From assembly GCF_001263795.1 (NCBI RefSeq), contig NZ_LHUR01000012.1, positions 248,001 to 312,000 on the forward strand: 64,000 nucleotides of DNA, written 5' to 3'. The position numbers and the translations under genes are program-made. Position 1 is the stretch's first letter; each line of letters starts with the position of its first letter. Below, one piece after another: positions 35,631 through 45,285 of the stretch. Origin of the DNA: Clostridium homopropionicum DSM 5847. GTDB taxonomy: Bacteria; Bacillota; Clostridia; Clostridiales; Clostridiaceae. The notes beneath the pieces are model-generated. The model was not told the origin of the DNA, ran no database searches, and worked only from the letters and a program-made list of their open reading frames with translations.

Positions 35631-36851
35631 TTAACAATTTTCTGTGTATTTTTCATTATGTTTAGTATTAACTGCTTCACATATTCGTTTCAAACCTTCT
35701 GCTACCACAGACTTTGGACATGCCAAATTTAATCTGATAAAACAATCAGAATTCTGAACGAACATATTACCACCTTCAAGGAGAACGCCGGCTTTATATG
35801 CAAAGAATAAAGGTAAATTCTCGTCTTTCTCAAAATAAGCGCTTAAATCCACCCATGCAAGATAAGTGGCTTCTGATATTTTGAATTTTGCCTTTGGCAA
35901 ATTTTGCGAAAGATACTCTTGGGTAAATCTGAAATTTTCATCCAGATAAGCTCGTAATTCCTCAAGCCAAACTTCTCCTTTTTCATATGCCGCCTGAGAA
36001 GCTGCAATACTCAAAGGATTATCAAAATTATAATGTTTTTTAAGCCATATTTCTCTCAGCTTTTCATCTGGGATAATAATATGTGAAATCATCATACCAG
36101 CCAAATTAAATGTCTTACTAGATGCCATACATGTAATCAGTTTTTTATAATCCGGCATAATCTTTCCTAGTGGAATATGTGTTTGATTAAGACGAATTAA
36201 ATCGCAATGAATTTCATCGGAAATAACCCAAAGCTGATGCTTTTCTACTATTTTTGCGATTTTCTTTAGTTCATCCTCCTTCCACACACGTCCTGTAGGA
36301 TTGTGAGGATTGCAGAAAATAAAGAGTGTCGTCTTATCATCTGCAGCTTTTCTTTCCAAATCTTCAAAATCTATTGTATAATATCCATCCTCATTGATCA
36401 GGTTTGAACACACACTTTCTCTTTGATTAAAATCAGCCGCATACTTGAAATATGCATAAGACGGAGTTAAAAATAAAACCTTTTCATCCTCTTTACAAAT
36501 ATAATTCACTAGCTCATACAATGCCGGTATAATACCATTTGACATAACCAAATCATTTTTATCAAATTTCCATCCGTAGCGTTTCATGCACCAATTTGCA
36601 AAAGCCTCATAATAGCTGTTTTCGAATACTCTAGTATATCCGAAAATACGTTTTTCCAATCGTTCTTTAATACCCTCGATTACAACATCTGGAGTTGCAA
36701 ATTCCATATCTGCAACCCACATTCTTATAAATTCTTCATCTTTATAAGGAAAGGTCATTGTTTCATCCGCATGAAAAATATAACTGCGGAACCCATCTGT
36801 ATTCATAGCATTTGTGTTTCGACGTTCAATAATTTCATCAAAATTATACAT
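35631..36851 (-). CDS. MalY/PatB-type PLP C-S lyase/aminotransferase 2
   Basis: 406 aa. Same family as gene 1: RMWVADMEFATPD (~43-55), GYTR (~71), NPHNPTGRVW (~181-190), SDEIHCDL (~211-218), PLP lysine K246 in MASSKTFNLAGMM. It has an N-terminal extension (ERRNTNAMNTDGFRSYIF) not seen in gene 1. It lies 36 nt after the M20 amidohydrolase gene and 19 nt before RidA-1: this order (deacylase, C-S lyase, enamine deaminase) is the core of the proposed pathway. Cystathionine beta-lyase activity is an alternative. Confidence 0.88.
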   Translation of the reverse strand: MYNFDEIIERRNTNAMNTDGFRSYIFHADETMTFPYKDEEFIRMWVADMEFATPDVVIEGIKERLEKRIFGYTRVFENSYYEAFANWCMKRYGWKFDKNDLVMSNGIIPALYELVNYICKEDEKVLFLTPSYAYFKYAADFNQRESVCSNLINEDGYYTIDFEDLERKAADDKTTLFIFCNPHNPTGRVWKEDELKKIAKIVEKHQLWVISDEIHCDLIRLNQTHIPLGKIMPDYKKLITCMASSKTFNLAGMMISHIIIPDEKLREIWLKKHYNFDNPLSIAASQAAYEKGEVWLEELRAYLDENFRFTQEYLSQNLPKAKFKISEATYLAWVDLSAYFEKDENLPLFFAYKAGVLLEGGNMFVQNSDCFIRLNLACPKSVVAEGLKRICEAVNTKHNEKYTENC

Positions 36852-36887
36852 ATCTTCCTCCTCCTGTCCATTACTTAAACCGTATGA

Positions 36888-38084
36888 TTATAAGTCATTC
36901 CTAAGCCACTCTACAGCATAACGCACAGTAGAAATAGCACCAGTTTTCAACACAGATTCATTAAAATCAAATTTTTCATTATGATGATTTGCCCCATAAC
37001 CAGCTTCTTCGTTTTTAATACCTAAAAAGGCAAATACACCTTTATATTTTCTTAACCATTTAGAGAATGTCTCTCCACCATACCACGGATCACAATCAAC
37101 AACTGTACCCACTGGTAATACTTCTTGTAATACACGTTCAGCAACTATAGCACTTTCTTCGTCATTAATTACAGCACTGTTGATGGTCTCTAATGGAAAT
37201 TCTGCTTTACATTTATGCATAGCAGCCGTGTGAACAGCAATATTATGGAACATTTCTTGTGCTTTTTTACCTTCTTCATCATTAAAAAATCTGAATGTTC
37301 CCCTAATCTCTGCCTTGTTATCAATTATATTTGATTCATTTCCAACATGCATCATTGGGATAGCCATTGTAACAGTTTCACCAGCTGTTATTTGATTACA
37401 AAATGCCACACAAAGATTATTCAAGAAGCTTGCAGAACAGAATAATGGATTAGCTGCTAAATCTGGTCTAGAAGCATGTCCTTCTTTTCCAATAAAATCA
37501 ACCCTAGCAGTGCAATAACCTGCCATTCGTGGTCCAGCTTCTACAGAAATCTTTCCTTCCTCTAATTCCGCATAAACATGAATTCCCCAAATACGGTCAA
37601 TTTCGTATTTATCTAATGCTGCTAGAAGTGCATCAACCCCACTATTAGGTTCTTCCCCTTCCTCAAAGCAAAACAATATAACGCCGTTTAATGAGTCTTT
37701 CAAAGCATATAGCACCTGCATTGCCCCTAGCAGCATAGCTGTATGAGCATCATGTCCACAACCATGAAAGGCTTTAGGCTGTTCAGAAATGCATGTCCTT
37801 GTCCCAACAAGATTGGTTGGTGACTCTGTCATTAGTAATGCATCCATATCAGCGCGAAGAGCAATATGTTTACCAGGGCGGCCTGTATCTAATTTAACTA
37901 TCACACTAGTTGTTGGTACTTCCTCATAGGTTAAACCAAGTTTCTTAGCTTCATCAATGATAAAAGCTTTCGTTTTAAATTCATACATACCAATCTCAGC
38001 AAAGGTATGTACTTTTCGTCGGCAATCGATAATATAATTCTCATATTCATTAGCAAGTTCTAAAATCTGATCATTTAAAGGCAT
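36888..38084 (-). CDS. M20-family amidohydrolase (N-acyl amino acid deacylase type)
   Basis: 398 aa, M20D metallopeptidase. RRKVHTFAEIGMYEFKT (~22-38, the usual R..H..PE.g..E), RADMDALLM (~77-85), FHGCGHDAHTAMLLGA (~107-121, metal ligands Cys and His), FCFEEGEEPNSG (~142-153, catalytic Glu), a dimerisation domain, and the C-terminal GANHHNEKFDFNE with a ligand His. Homologues deacylate N-acetyl-amino acids, hippurate, or N-acetyl-S-conjugates (YtnL/YxeP in B. subtilis sulfur operons). First gene of the left-running unit, next to the divergent XRE regulator. Confidence 0.9.
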   Translation of the reverse strand: MPLNDQILELANEYENYIIDCRRKVHTFAEIGMYEFKTKAFIIDEAKKLGLTYEEVPTTSVIVKLDTGRPGKHIALRADMDALLMTESPTNLVGTRTCISEQPKAFHGCGHDAHTAMLLGAMQVLYALKDSLNGVILFCFEEGEEPNSGVDALLAALDKYEIDRIWGIHVYAELEEGKISVEAGPRMAGYCTARVDFIGKEGHASRPDLAANPLFCSASFLNNLCVAFCNQITAGETVTMAIPMMHVGNESNIIDNKAEIRGTFRFFNDEEGKKAQEMFHNIAVHTAAMHKCKAEFPLETINSAVINDEESAIVAERVLQEVLPVGTVVDCDPWYGGETFSKWLRKYKGVFAFLGIKNEEAGYGANHHNEKFDFNESVLKTGAISTVRYAVEWLRNDL

Positions 38085-38511
38085 GAAATGTACCTCCTCA
38101 AAATCTTATATTTTTCATAAATAGCATAAAATTACCTTTTGTAAACGGACCTTTCAATGACCAAACATATAAATGTCACATTCACTATACCTTATTTAAA
38201 GGCTCCCCATATCGTTGAAATTTATTCAGTTAAGCAATTCATATTAAATAGCTACATCTTTTTAGTTGATAATAGCACCTCCTATTCCTTTCCTTGTATG
38301 ATCATGCTGTATCATATTTCTTATTTTAATATTAAAAATTTTTCGCGTCAAAACACATAAAGTTTCTTATGAATAAACTTTTTTTCTTATTTTTTTAATT
38401 AAAATAGATTTTTTTCTTTTCCTATGTTAAAATTCTTGTATACAAAAAAAATCACCAAATTTTCGAACTTTTGTGTATTTATACGAAACTAATCATAAGA
38501 GGTGGAAGACT
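38085..38511. other. Divergent regulatory region between M20 gene and XRE regulator
   Basis: 427 bp without a credible gene. Near the M20 gene lies the promoter at 38118-38145. Near the regulator, TTGTATACAA (a perfect palindrome, about 38435-38446) and a TTTCG...CGAAA pair around 38461-38487 are candidate operator sites. The middle is plain AT-rich sequence with runs of T. Confidence 0.4.
38118..38145 (-). promoter_or_regulatory. Possible promoter of the M20-PatB-RidA unit
   Basis: On the minus strand TTTACA (38145-38140), 16-bp spacer, TATTTA (38123-38118), 34 nt before the M20 start codon, which has GAGGAGGTACATTTC as ribosome binding site. Confidence 0.4.
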
Positions 38512-39219
38512 ATGTCTGAAATCAACATACAGATTGGCAAGCAGATTCGCACCTATAGAAAAATGCGAAAATTAACACTTGATGAATTATCTACTATGCT
38601 ACATAAAAGTAAATCCACGATTTCAAAATATGAAAAAGGAGAAATTTCCATAGACATAGAAACACTATATGAAATTGCTGATGTTCTCGAAATTCATGTT
38701 GAACAATTGCTCTACCTTCGTCCCAAACGTACTGTTATCTCTTCTCATAATAACAGTCCTGCATTTTTCAGTGGAGTATCTCAATTCTACTCCTATGTTT
38801 ATGATGGACGAAGCAACAGTATCATTCGTTGTGTATTTGACGTCCTCTCTGAAACAGAAAATCATCAACATAAAATTATGATGTATATGAACTATAAAGA
38901 TTTTGATAATTACCAGAATTGTGAAAATACCTATTGGGGCTATATTAAGCATTATGACGCACTTACTCACATTTCACTTGTTAATAAGGATACAGCTATG
39001 GAAAATGTCAGTGTTCAGATACTGGCTTCCTACTTAGATTCTGACACCAAATGGGGATTGTTTAACGGATTCTCATCTAGACCAATGATGCCCATTGCCG
39101 TTAAAATGCTGTTTTCAAAAACCCGTTTGAAAGAAGATTCTACTCTTGTTCATCAGCTAAAAATTTCTAAAGATGATATCCGATTATTGAAATTATATAA
39201 TATGTTATCTGCTACTTAA
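38512..39219 (+). CDS. XRE-type HTH transcriptional regulator
   Basis: 235 aa. N-terminal Cro/C1-type HTH: IGKQIRTYRKMRKLTLDELS (~7-26), HKSKSTISKYEKGEISIDI (~30-48), LYEIADVLEI. The C-terminal ~160 residues are a soluble domain I do not recognise (SQFYSYVYDGRSNSIIR near 90, then a beta-rich stretch); it is not a cupin. The ATG at 38512 follows AAGAGGTGGAAGACT; an earlier in-frame start at 38473 is in promoter sequence. Its divergent position makes it the probable local regulator of the M20-to-desulfhydrase unit. Confidence 0.82.
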   Translation: MSEINIQIGKQIRTYRKMRKLTLDELSTMLHKSKSTISKYEKGEISIDIETLYEIADVLEIHVEQLLYLRPKRTVISSHNNSPAFFSGVSQFYSYVYDGRSNSIIRCVFDVLSETENHQHKIMMYMNYKDFDNYQNCENTYWGYIKHYDALTHISLVNKDTAMENVSVQILASYLDSDTKWGLFNGFSSRPMMPIAVKMLFSKTRLKEDSTLVHQLKISKDDIRLLKLYNMLSAT

Positions 39220-39245
39220 ATAAGAGAATTACCTGAAATATACAA

Positions 39246-39275
39246 AAGCCGTACAATCTATTAGTTGTACGGCTT
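39246..39275. terminator. Terminator between XRE regulator and ABM gene
   Basis: AAGCCGTACAA / TTGTACGGCTT, 11-bp stem with 8-nt loop between converging genes; the minus-strand side continues TTGTATATTT. Confidence 0.7.
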
Positions 39276-39292
39276 GAATGCATAATTAGAAA

Positions 39293-39583
39293 TTATGCTA
39301 CACTATATATCTTCACATCAGGATTAGCATCCCATAATGGTTTAAGCCCTATAAAAACGTCGTTTTTAAATAACTCACTATCTAAATATGCCTTTGCATT
39401 CTCTACACTGTCAAATCCATGAAGTACCTGAACATCTTCATCGCGAATTAAAAGGTCTTTAGTAAGTGCACCAGGTATGTCATTCAAAAATGGAGTGCGG
39501 TAATCTGAATAAATCTTTCCTGCAGCAGGTCTGTTTTCGTTGCTGATTTTCATTGTGATTTCAAGATAAGCTTTTACTTCCAT
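39293..39583 (-). CDS. Antibiotic-biosynthesis-monooxygenase-like small protein
   Basis: 96 aa, one dimeric alpha/beta-barrel (ABM-like) domain. VKAYLEITMKI forms strand 1 (~3-13), DVQVLHGFDSVENAKAYLDSE (~50-70, the strand-helix junction is typical) and VKIYSVA the last strand. Such domains act as heme- or cofactor-free monooxygenases, or as sensors and isomerases of quinone-like molecules. It is divergently transcribed from HxlR-1 and shares its operator, so it is likely the target. The ATG follows AAGGAGGAATTTTATC. Confidence 0.7.
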   Translation of the reverse strand: MEVKAYLEITMKISNENRPAAGKIYSDYRTPFLNDIPGALTKDLLIRDEDVQVLHGFDSVENAKAYLDSELFKNDVFIGLKPLWDANPDVKIYSVA

Positions 39584-39670
39584 GATAAAATTCCTCCTTA
39601 GATATTGTTATATTTGCTTATTGCACAATCAAAGTATATTAAAAAAACTATACAAGTTAAAGATATCATT

Positions 39671-39732
39671 AAATTTATGAGTAACTAATAAATTTCATAG
39701 TAACTTGTAAATTGATAGCAAGAGGTTATAAT
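39671..39732. promoter_or_regulatory. HxlR operator and promoter, site 1
   Basis: AAATTTATGAGTAACT (39671-39686) followed by AATAAATTTCATAGTAACTT (39687-39706), two arms of the motif also found at 50266-50302 and 50726-50756. The second arm abuts a promoter for HxlR-1: TTGTAA (39705-39710), 16 bp, TATAAT (39727-39732). The same region must also drive the divergent ABM gene. Confidence 0.65.
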
Positions 39733-39763
39733 TTAGATATAAAAAGTATTGGAGGGATGACGG

Positions 39764-40144
39764 ATGTATAAACCAAAATTAGAAAAAGAAATTAGGTGCC
39801 CCTTGGAATACGGATTGGATATATTCGGTGGAAAGTGGAATTCACGAATTATATGTGTGCTGGCTGAAAAGAATATCTTGCGTTATAGTGAAATTCGTAA
39901 AGAAATGACAGATATAACGGATGCAGTATTGGCTACAACTCTAAAAAATCTAATTTTAGATAACATTGTAAGAAGAGATCAATACAATGAAATTCCTCCT
40001 AAAGTTGAGTATTCATTAACAGATAAAGGAAAATCTGTTGTGCCTATTTTACAAAGTATTTGTAAGTGGTCTGGAGCTTATCACAAAAATGAAAGTGAAC
40101 ATATAATGGCTCAATGCCAGAAATGTGATTATAGCAATGAATAA
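39764..40144 (+). CDS. HxlR-family winged-helix regulator 1
   Basis: 126 aa. HxlR/MarR-like winged helix: CPLEYGLDIFGGKWNSRIICVL (~12-33 in two blocks), RYSEIRKEMTDITDAVLATTLKNL (~40-63), VEYSLTDKGKSVVPILQSICKW (~85-106). Cys12 near the N-terminus is in the position used by redox- or electrophile-sensing relatives (YodB, HypR), and the tail has QCQKCDY, a CxxC. These suggest sensing of thiol-reactive compounds (inference). It is highly similar to the regulator at 50297-50677 over its whole length. Strong ribosome binding site GGAGGGATGACGG. Confidence 0.88.
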   Translation: MYKPKLEKEIRCPLEYGLDIFGGKWNSRIICVLAEKNILRYSEIRKEMTDITDAVLATTLKNLILDNIVRRDQYNEIPPKVEYSLTDKGKSVVPILQSICKWSGAYHKNESEHIMAQCQKCDYSNE

Positions 40145-40214
40145 AATAATTTACAATTTGTATGTTCCCTATTAGTTACTTTTAGTAATGAAGTTACTAA
40201 AATAATAATGAAGT

Positions 40215-40256
40215 GACAGTAGATAGATTTGTATAAAAACAAATCTGCCTACTGTC
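40215..40256 (+). terminator. Terminator of HxlR-1
   Basis: GACAGTAG-a-TAGATTTGT / ACAAATCT-g-CCTACTGTC stem with a TTTTTT tail. Before it, AGTTACTTTTAGTAAT...GAAGTTACT (40175-40200) partly repeats the HxlR motif. Nothing else recognisable lies between here and RidA-2. Confidence 0.8.
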
Positions 40257-40433
40257 TTTTTTGTAAAGGACATAGATATAAGATTATTTTGAATTTTAAA
40301 TTCTATTTAGCATTTATTATAACGCTACATTTCCTAAAACAAAAGCTTCTAATTGACATTTAGATAAACTACACTTACACGGTCATTACAGAATATCCAA
40401 ACTAAAAATCATTGTTTCATCAGTCAATATATT

Positions 40434-40805
40434 TTATAGCAAGACAGCAACCACCTCAATCTCACAAAGAACTCCTTTAGGTAACTCTTTTACTGCCACA
40501 CAACTTCTTGCTGGGTTAGAAACAAAATACTTTGAATATACTTCATTAAATTCTTTAAAATATTTCATATCAGCTAAGAAGCAGGTTGTTTTAAATACAT
40601 GTACGAAATCAGTTCCTGCTTCTTTTAGTATTGCTCCTACATTGCGACAACTTTGCTCAGTCTGTTCTATAATTGTCTCTCCTATTGTTCCTGTTTTGGG
40701 GTCTATAGGTATTTGTCCTGAAGTGTATACCATACTATTCACAATGTAGGCCTGTGAATATGGTCCAATTGCTCCTGGTGCATTTTCAGTATTAATGATT
40801 TTCAT
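40434..40805 (-). CDS. RidA family enamine/imine deaminase 2
   Basis: 123 aa, clear paralogue of the protein at 35240-35611. NAPGAIGPYSQAYIVN, YTSGQIPIDPKTG, EQSCRNVGAIL, KTTCFLADM, PARSCVAVKELPKGVLCEIEVV with the catalytic Arg and Glu. It should likewise destroy 2-aminoacrylate released by the neighbouring PatB-like enzyme 3, which lies upstream on the same strand (266-nt gap). The ATG follows CAGGAGGAATTAAAAT. It ends the second transcription unit of the island. Confidence 0.95.
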   Translation of the reverse strand: MKIINTENAPGAIGPYSQAYIVNSMVYTSGQIPIDPKTGTIGETIIEQTEQSCRNVGAILKEAGTDFVHVFKTTCFLADMKYFKEFNEVYSKYFVSNPARSCVAVKELPKGVLCEIEVVAVLL

Positions 40806-41071
40806 ATTTTAATTCCTCCTGTTTTTTTAATTTAATTAGTATATAATGGTTTATATCATATGGTTTTTAAATTTTTTTCGCATTAGTCGCGTTGCATATT
40901 TTTCTTAACCCTTCAATTAAAATACATTAAACATATTTAAAATCATAAGTCCAGCTAAATTATCTGTTGCTACACAAGCTAGATATACCAGTATTAACCT
41001 TATCAATATTCAGCATGTTGCAGCCAATTCCTTTATGATATTAGCAAGAACATCTTAATATATCTAAGCAT

Positions 41072-42259
41072 CTATTTTTTTACACTTAAAGCTATTTTCA
41101 TTCTTTCCAGACCTTCCTCTATATAGCGAGTTGGACAGGCAAGATTCCAACGTTCAAAGCCTTTTCCTTCGTCTCCAAATATATATCCGTCATCAAAAAA
41201 CAACTGTGCCTCTTCTCTCAAAAGTTTGGCCAAATCTCTGTAATCAATACCCAACGCATTAAAGTCCATCCAAAGCAAATAAGTACCTTCAAGCGGTGTT
41301 ATTTTAACTGCCGGAAATTCTTTTTCCATGAATGCCTCTACCATTAGACGATTTTTATTGATTACAGTCAGACATTCCTCCAGCCAGTTCTCACACTCCT
41401 CATACGCAATACGATTTGCCTCATAACCTAAAATATTGCATTTAGGATTTATGCACTCAGTCAGTTCTACATTACGAAACTCTTCTCGAAGCTCTTTGTT
41501 AGGAATGATTATGTTAGATGTCTGCATACCCGCCAGATTAAAGGTTTTGCTTGGTGCCGTACAAATAATAGAATGCTGTGCAAACTCCTCACTGATACTT
41601 GCAAATACTGTATGCTGATATCCTGGCATCACAATATCAAAATGAATCTCATCTGAACAAATTATAACACCATTATCAATACAGATTCGTCCAATCCTTT
41701 GCAACTCTTCTCGTGTCCACACACGTCCACAAGGATTATGTGGACTGCATAAAATAAGAAGTTTTGTATTTGGTTCTTTCGCCTTTTCTTCAAAGTCCAT
41801 CCAGTCAACTTCATATCGTCCATCTAGATTTACTAAAGAGGTTTTAACCAACTTACGATTATTTTTTTCAATTGCCGTATACATAGGATAATAAATCGGT
41901 GTCATTAGCATAACGCCTTCACCCGGTTTAGTAAATGCACGGATAGCTGTATAAAAAGCTTTAATAACACCAGTACTGCTGAGAATCCATTCCGGCTTAA
42001 CGTGCCAATTATGTCGACGTTCCATCCAACTACAAACTGCATCCTTAAATTCTTTTGTTGGATCCGCATATCCTAATATATATTTGTCAATATATGCCTT
42101 CAGTCCTTCCCGGATCTCTGGAGCATTTTCAAATTCCATATCTGCAACAGAGAAAGGAACAATGTCCCCAGCAAATCCCGGTAAAAACTCATGGATTTCA
42201 TTCCATTTTTTTGATCCAACGAAGTACCGAGGAGTAACTGAACTAAAATTGTATTTCAT
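41072..42259 (-). CDS. MalY/PatB-type PLP C-S lyase/aminotransferase 3
   Basis: 395 aa. PFSVADMEFENAPEIR (~35-50), GYADP (~63), CSPHNPCGRVWTREEL (~171-186), SDEIHFDIV (~202-210), PLP lysine K238 in TAPSKTFNLAGMQTSN. Same group as genes 1 and 2 but distinct enough to suggest a different substrate. An extra Cys occupies the HNPCGR motif. It lies between the enolase-superfamily gene (208-nt gap) and RidA-2, in the unit headed by the sigma-54 promoter at 45.3 kb. The ATG follows AAAGGAGATATTAATT. Confidence 0.88.
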   Translation of the reverse strand: MKYNFSSVTPRYFVGSKKWNEIHEFLPGFAGDIVPFSVADMEFENAPEIREGLKAYIDKYILGYADPTKEFKDAVCSWMERRHNWHVKPEWILSSTGVIKAFYTAIRAFTKPGEGVMLMTPIYYPMYTAIEKNNRKLVKTSLVNLDGRYEVDWMDFEEKAKEPNTKLLILCSPHNPCGRVWTREELQRIGRICIDNGVIICSDEIHFDIVMPGYQHTVFASISEEFAQHSIICTAPSKTFNLAGMQTSNIIIPNKELREEFRNVELTECINPKCNILGYEANRIAYEECENWLEECLTVINKNRLMVEAFMEKEFPAVKITPLEGTYLLWMDFNALGIDYRDLAKLLREEAQLFFDDGYIFGDEGKGFERWNLACPTRYIEEGLERMKIALSVKK

Positions 42260-42467
42260 AATAATTAATATCTCCTTTTAATAAATTTCGTCATAAGGTT
42301 TTACAATATTAGTAGTTTTATATGGCATAGTTCTTAACCCCATGTTGAATATTCGTTGTATTACTTTTTATTCAACAAAAGGTTAATGATCTATACCATA
42401 CCCACTATAAATTCAAATTTATGCTTACCTTTCTATGTTTTAACACCTAATGTGCATACTTTATAAT

Positions 42468-43685
42468 CTATTCAACCACTACTTTATCACAGTGTTTCAG
42501 TGCATATTCTGATAACTCATTTCCAATTCCAGGCAAATCCGGAACTGTAAATTCACCATTTACAGGCTGATAGTCATAAATGCATAGTTCTTTGTTGAAG
42601 TCTTGTAAATTATACACATGATGCTCATGGATGACAAAGTTAGGTATACATGCTTCAACCTGTAAAGCTACAGCTGTGCATAAAGGACTTGCACACGTAT
42701 GAACTTGAACTCCAATATCATATACATGTGCCATATCACATATTTTTTTGATTTCTGTAACACCACCACATGTTCCGATATCAGGCTGAATCATTTGTAT
42801 TGTTTGATCCTCAAAATATGGGGCATACTCCCATCTTGTATAAATTCTTTCACCTGAAGCAATTGGAATATTTAATTTATTTGCAATACGAATTGCTGTT
42901 TTGGGTGTAGGTGTATTAGGTTCTTCATAGCAGAATATATTATATTTTTCAACACTCTTTCCTATTTGTATTGCTGATTGGGCATCTAAGAACGAATGAT
43001 TTTCCATGATGATATCTACATTTGGCCCTACAGCTTCTCGAACTGCCTTTACTCTTGATTCTACCAAATTAACATAGTACGGCTTTAACAGACCTGTTCT
43101 TTGTTCTTCCGAAAAAGTATTACCTTCTTCATCAAAAGTAAAGAAGTCAATCTTCACTGCATCATAACCTTCTTTTACTGCCTTAATTGCATTTTTTGCG
43201 TAATCTTCTGTAGTAATAGCCGGTTTTAAATCATTACCCCAGCCAAATTGTAATTGACTTGCATAGGTACGTAATTTATCTCTAAATTTTCCTCCCAGCA
43301 ATACGTGCAGTGGTACATTTAATGCTTTACCTTTAATATCCCATAGCGCCATATCAATTGCTGAAACTGCTGCAAAAAATACTGCACCCCCATTTTGTCC
43401 CCAAAATGTCTGTTTATAAATTTTTTCCCAAATAGGTTCATTTTTCATCGGATCCGCACCTATGATTAAAGATGACAACTCTTTTAACATACCAAAGGCT
43501 CCCGGCGCTGCATTTGCATAAGCCATTGCTGCTTCACCATCTCCGTAAATTCCTTCGTCAGTATAAATTCTACATACAATTGGTCTCCAAGGAATATTGC
43601 TCCAATCTGCAGGTGACCCTGGTACAGTTTCCTTCATTTTTTTACTTGATTGTAACAACATAACCTCTACTTTACTTATTTTCAT
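42468..43685 (-). CDS. Enolase-superfamily enzyme (mandelate racemase/muconate lactonizing type)
   Basis: 405 aa. N-terminal capping domain (KISKVEVMLLQSS, GGAVFFAAVSAIDMALWDIKGKAL in two blocks ~98-122). The barrel has AVKIDFF (~176-182), metal ligands in DIIMENHSF (~224), CYEEP (~252), SGERIYTRWE (~277), then PDIGTCGGVTE (~300) and QVHTCASPL (~323) with a likely catalytic His. The motif after strand 2 is KxD, not the KxK of mandelate racemase, so a dehydratase of the galactonate type is more likely than a racemase. The substrate is unknown. The gene lies behind NhaC-2 and before PatB-like gene 3. Confidence 0.85.
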   Translation of the reverse strand: MKISKVEVMLLQSSKKMKETVPGSPADWSNIPWRPIVCRIYTDEGIYGDGEAAMAYANAAPGAFGMLKELSSLIIGADPMKNEPIWEKIYKQTFWGQNGGAVFFAAVSAIDMALWDIKGKALNVPLHVLLGGKFRDKLRTYASQLQFGWGNDLKPAITTEDYAKNAIKAVKEGYDAVKIDFFTFDEEGNTFSEEQRTGLLKPYYVNLVESRVKAVREAVGPNVDIIMENHSFLDAQSAIQIGKSVEKYNIFCYEEPNTPTPKTAIRIANKLNIPIASGERIYTRWEYAPYFEDQTIQMIQPDIGTCGGVTEIKKICDMAHVYDIGVQVHTCASPLCTAVALQVEACIPNFVIHEHHVYNLQDFNKELCIYDYQPVNGEFTVPDLPGIGNELSEYALKHCDKVVVE

Positions 43686-43810
43686 TTTTTATCCTCCTAA
43701 TATCATGTTATATAATAGAACCTTTTCTACAAAAATCACCCTAAACAAAATTCTTGCTTCATATAGAAGTTTTTTCCCTTTACGTATACAGACGTATTTA
43801 TAGTAATCGT

Positions 43811-45214
43811 TTAAATCTCTACCACGTCTGTACTTGGTGTTTCTATTTTTCCTAAGGCCGGTTTGAATCCAGTTAAAATATAAATCAGAGCAAATACCAC
43901 TCCAAGATAAGTCAATGGAGCATATAATGCATATTGAGAAATCGGAACTCCTAAAGTTGTTACAGCAAAAATTGCAGTAACATTCCAAGGCGTTATCCAA
44001 GCAGTTGCTGTTCCAGTATCTTCTAACATTCTAGACAAATTTTTTCTCGGAATACCATATTTATCCATTAACGGTCTCATTATTGGGCCCATCAATGTAA
44101 AGAGAGCATAATAACTTGCTAAAATTAAAACAACAATTATATTTAACACATATGCACCTGCCATAATTGTTTTCCAACTCTTAGTTGATGTAGTAAGTTT
44201 GTCAATCAAGAATTCTAAAACACCTGCTGCCTTTAATGGGCCTCCAAATACTGCCGCAGATATAAAGAATGCAACAGTGCTAAGCATACTTGCCATTCCG
44301 CCACGTGTAAGCATTTTATCAACTATTTGTACACCAATCCCACCTTTGAACCCATTATATAAAACATTTCCCATATCAGACAAGGAAGCTCCCTGAAATA
44401 TACCAGCACATAAACATCCCAGAAATATACCTATACCAAATGTAGGTATACTTGGTACTTTCTTAATAATTAATATTAATGTTATTATTGGTACCAGCAA
44501 AAGTATTGGATTTAAGTTGAAACTTTTTTGCAAAGTATCAAGAATTAGTTGAGTTTTTTCACTTGAAACAACTCCACTTGTGCCAAAGCCCATACCCAAA
44601 ATAATATACATTACTAAAGAAATAATATAACCTGGGATTGTCGTATATAACATGTGTTTTACATGATCAATTACATCAACCCCTGATAAAGTAGGAGCCA
44701 TAATAGTAGTATCTGACATAGGAGATAACTTGTCTCCAAACATAGCCCCGGTAATGATTGCTGCAGCAGCATAATGTAAAGGTATACCCAACCCTTCAGC
44801 TACTCCCATCAAAGCAATTCCGATTGTACCCACCGTTCCCCATGATGTACCTGTAAAAATCGACATCAAAGAACATATTAAACATGCAAAGAATAAAAAA
44901 ATAGAAGGTGATATTAATTTTAAGCCATAATATATCAGTACCGGAACAACTCCCGATAAAATCCAAGAACCTATTAAACAACCAATTAGCAATAAAATTA
45001 CTACTCCAATGATCATCGAATTAATACTTCCAAAAATTTCTTCCTCTATTTGTTTCCACTTGGTACCAAAAAGTATAGCAATTACAGAGGCAAACCCTCC
45101 TCCTGCTAACAAAGTAATTTGGGTTGGGGCATGAACTACTTTTAATCCCATAATAATAGCAAAAACCGCAGCTATTAATAAAAGATAAGCTTTTAGTGAA
45201 TTAGATTTCTCCAT
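43811..45214 (-). CDS. NhaC-type Na+/H+ antiporter-like transporter 2
   Basis: 467 aa, ~11-12 membrane segments. GTSWGTVGTIGIALMG (~116-131), GAMFGDKLSPMSDTTIMAP (~149-167), and DTGTATAWITPWNVTAIFA (~395-413) are the NhaC/MleN signature blocks. Paralogue of the transporter at 33569-34984. First gene after the sigma-54 promoter at 45286-45300, so it is probably induced by the PrpR-like activator together with the enolase-superfamily gene, PatB-like gene 3 and RidA-2. The ATG follows TTAGGAGGAATATCAT. Confidence 0.88.
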   Translation of the reverse strand: MEKSNSLKAYLLLIAAVFAIIMGLKVVHAPTQITLLAGGGFASVIAILFGTKWKQIEEEIFGSINSMIIGVVILLLIGCLIGSWILSGVVPVLIYYGLKLISPSIFLFFACLICSLMSIFTGTSWGTVGTIGIALMGVAEGLGIPLHYAAAAIITGAMFGDKLSPMSDTTIMAPTLSGVDVIDHVKHMLYTTIPGYIISLVMYIILGMGFGTSGVVSSEKTQLILDTLQKSFNLNPILLLVPIITLILIIKKVPSIPTFGIGIFLGCLCAGIFQGASLSDMGNVLYNGFKGGIGVQIVDKMLTRGGMASMLSTVAFFISAAVFGGPLKAAGVLEFLIDKLTTSTKSWKTIMAGAYVLNIIVVLILASYYALFTLMGPIMRPLMDKYGIPRKNLSRMLEDTGTATAWITPWNVTAIFAVTTLGVPISQYALYAPLTYLGVVFALIYILTGFKPALGKIETPSTDVVEI

Positions 45215-45285
45215 ATGATATTCCTCCTAACTTCATTTTAATAAAATATTAATTTAAATATTAGTGATCACCTATTATATATAGA

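Noticed and set aside
40920-41060. Possible PatB-like fragments (NLAGLM, NIIKELA) on the minus strand
   Set aside because: The order is reversed compared with the enzymes, the matches are 6-8 residues, and stops intervene; this could be chance in AT-rich sequence.
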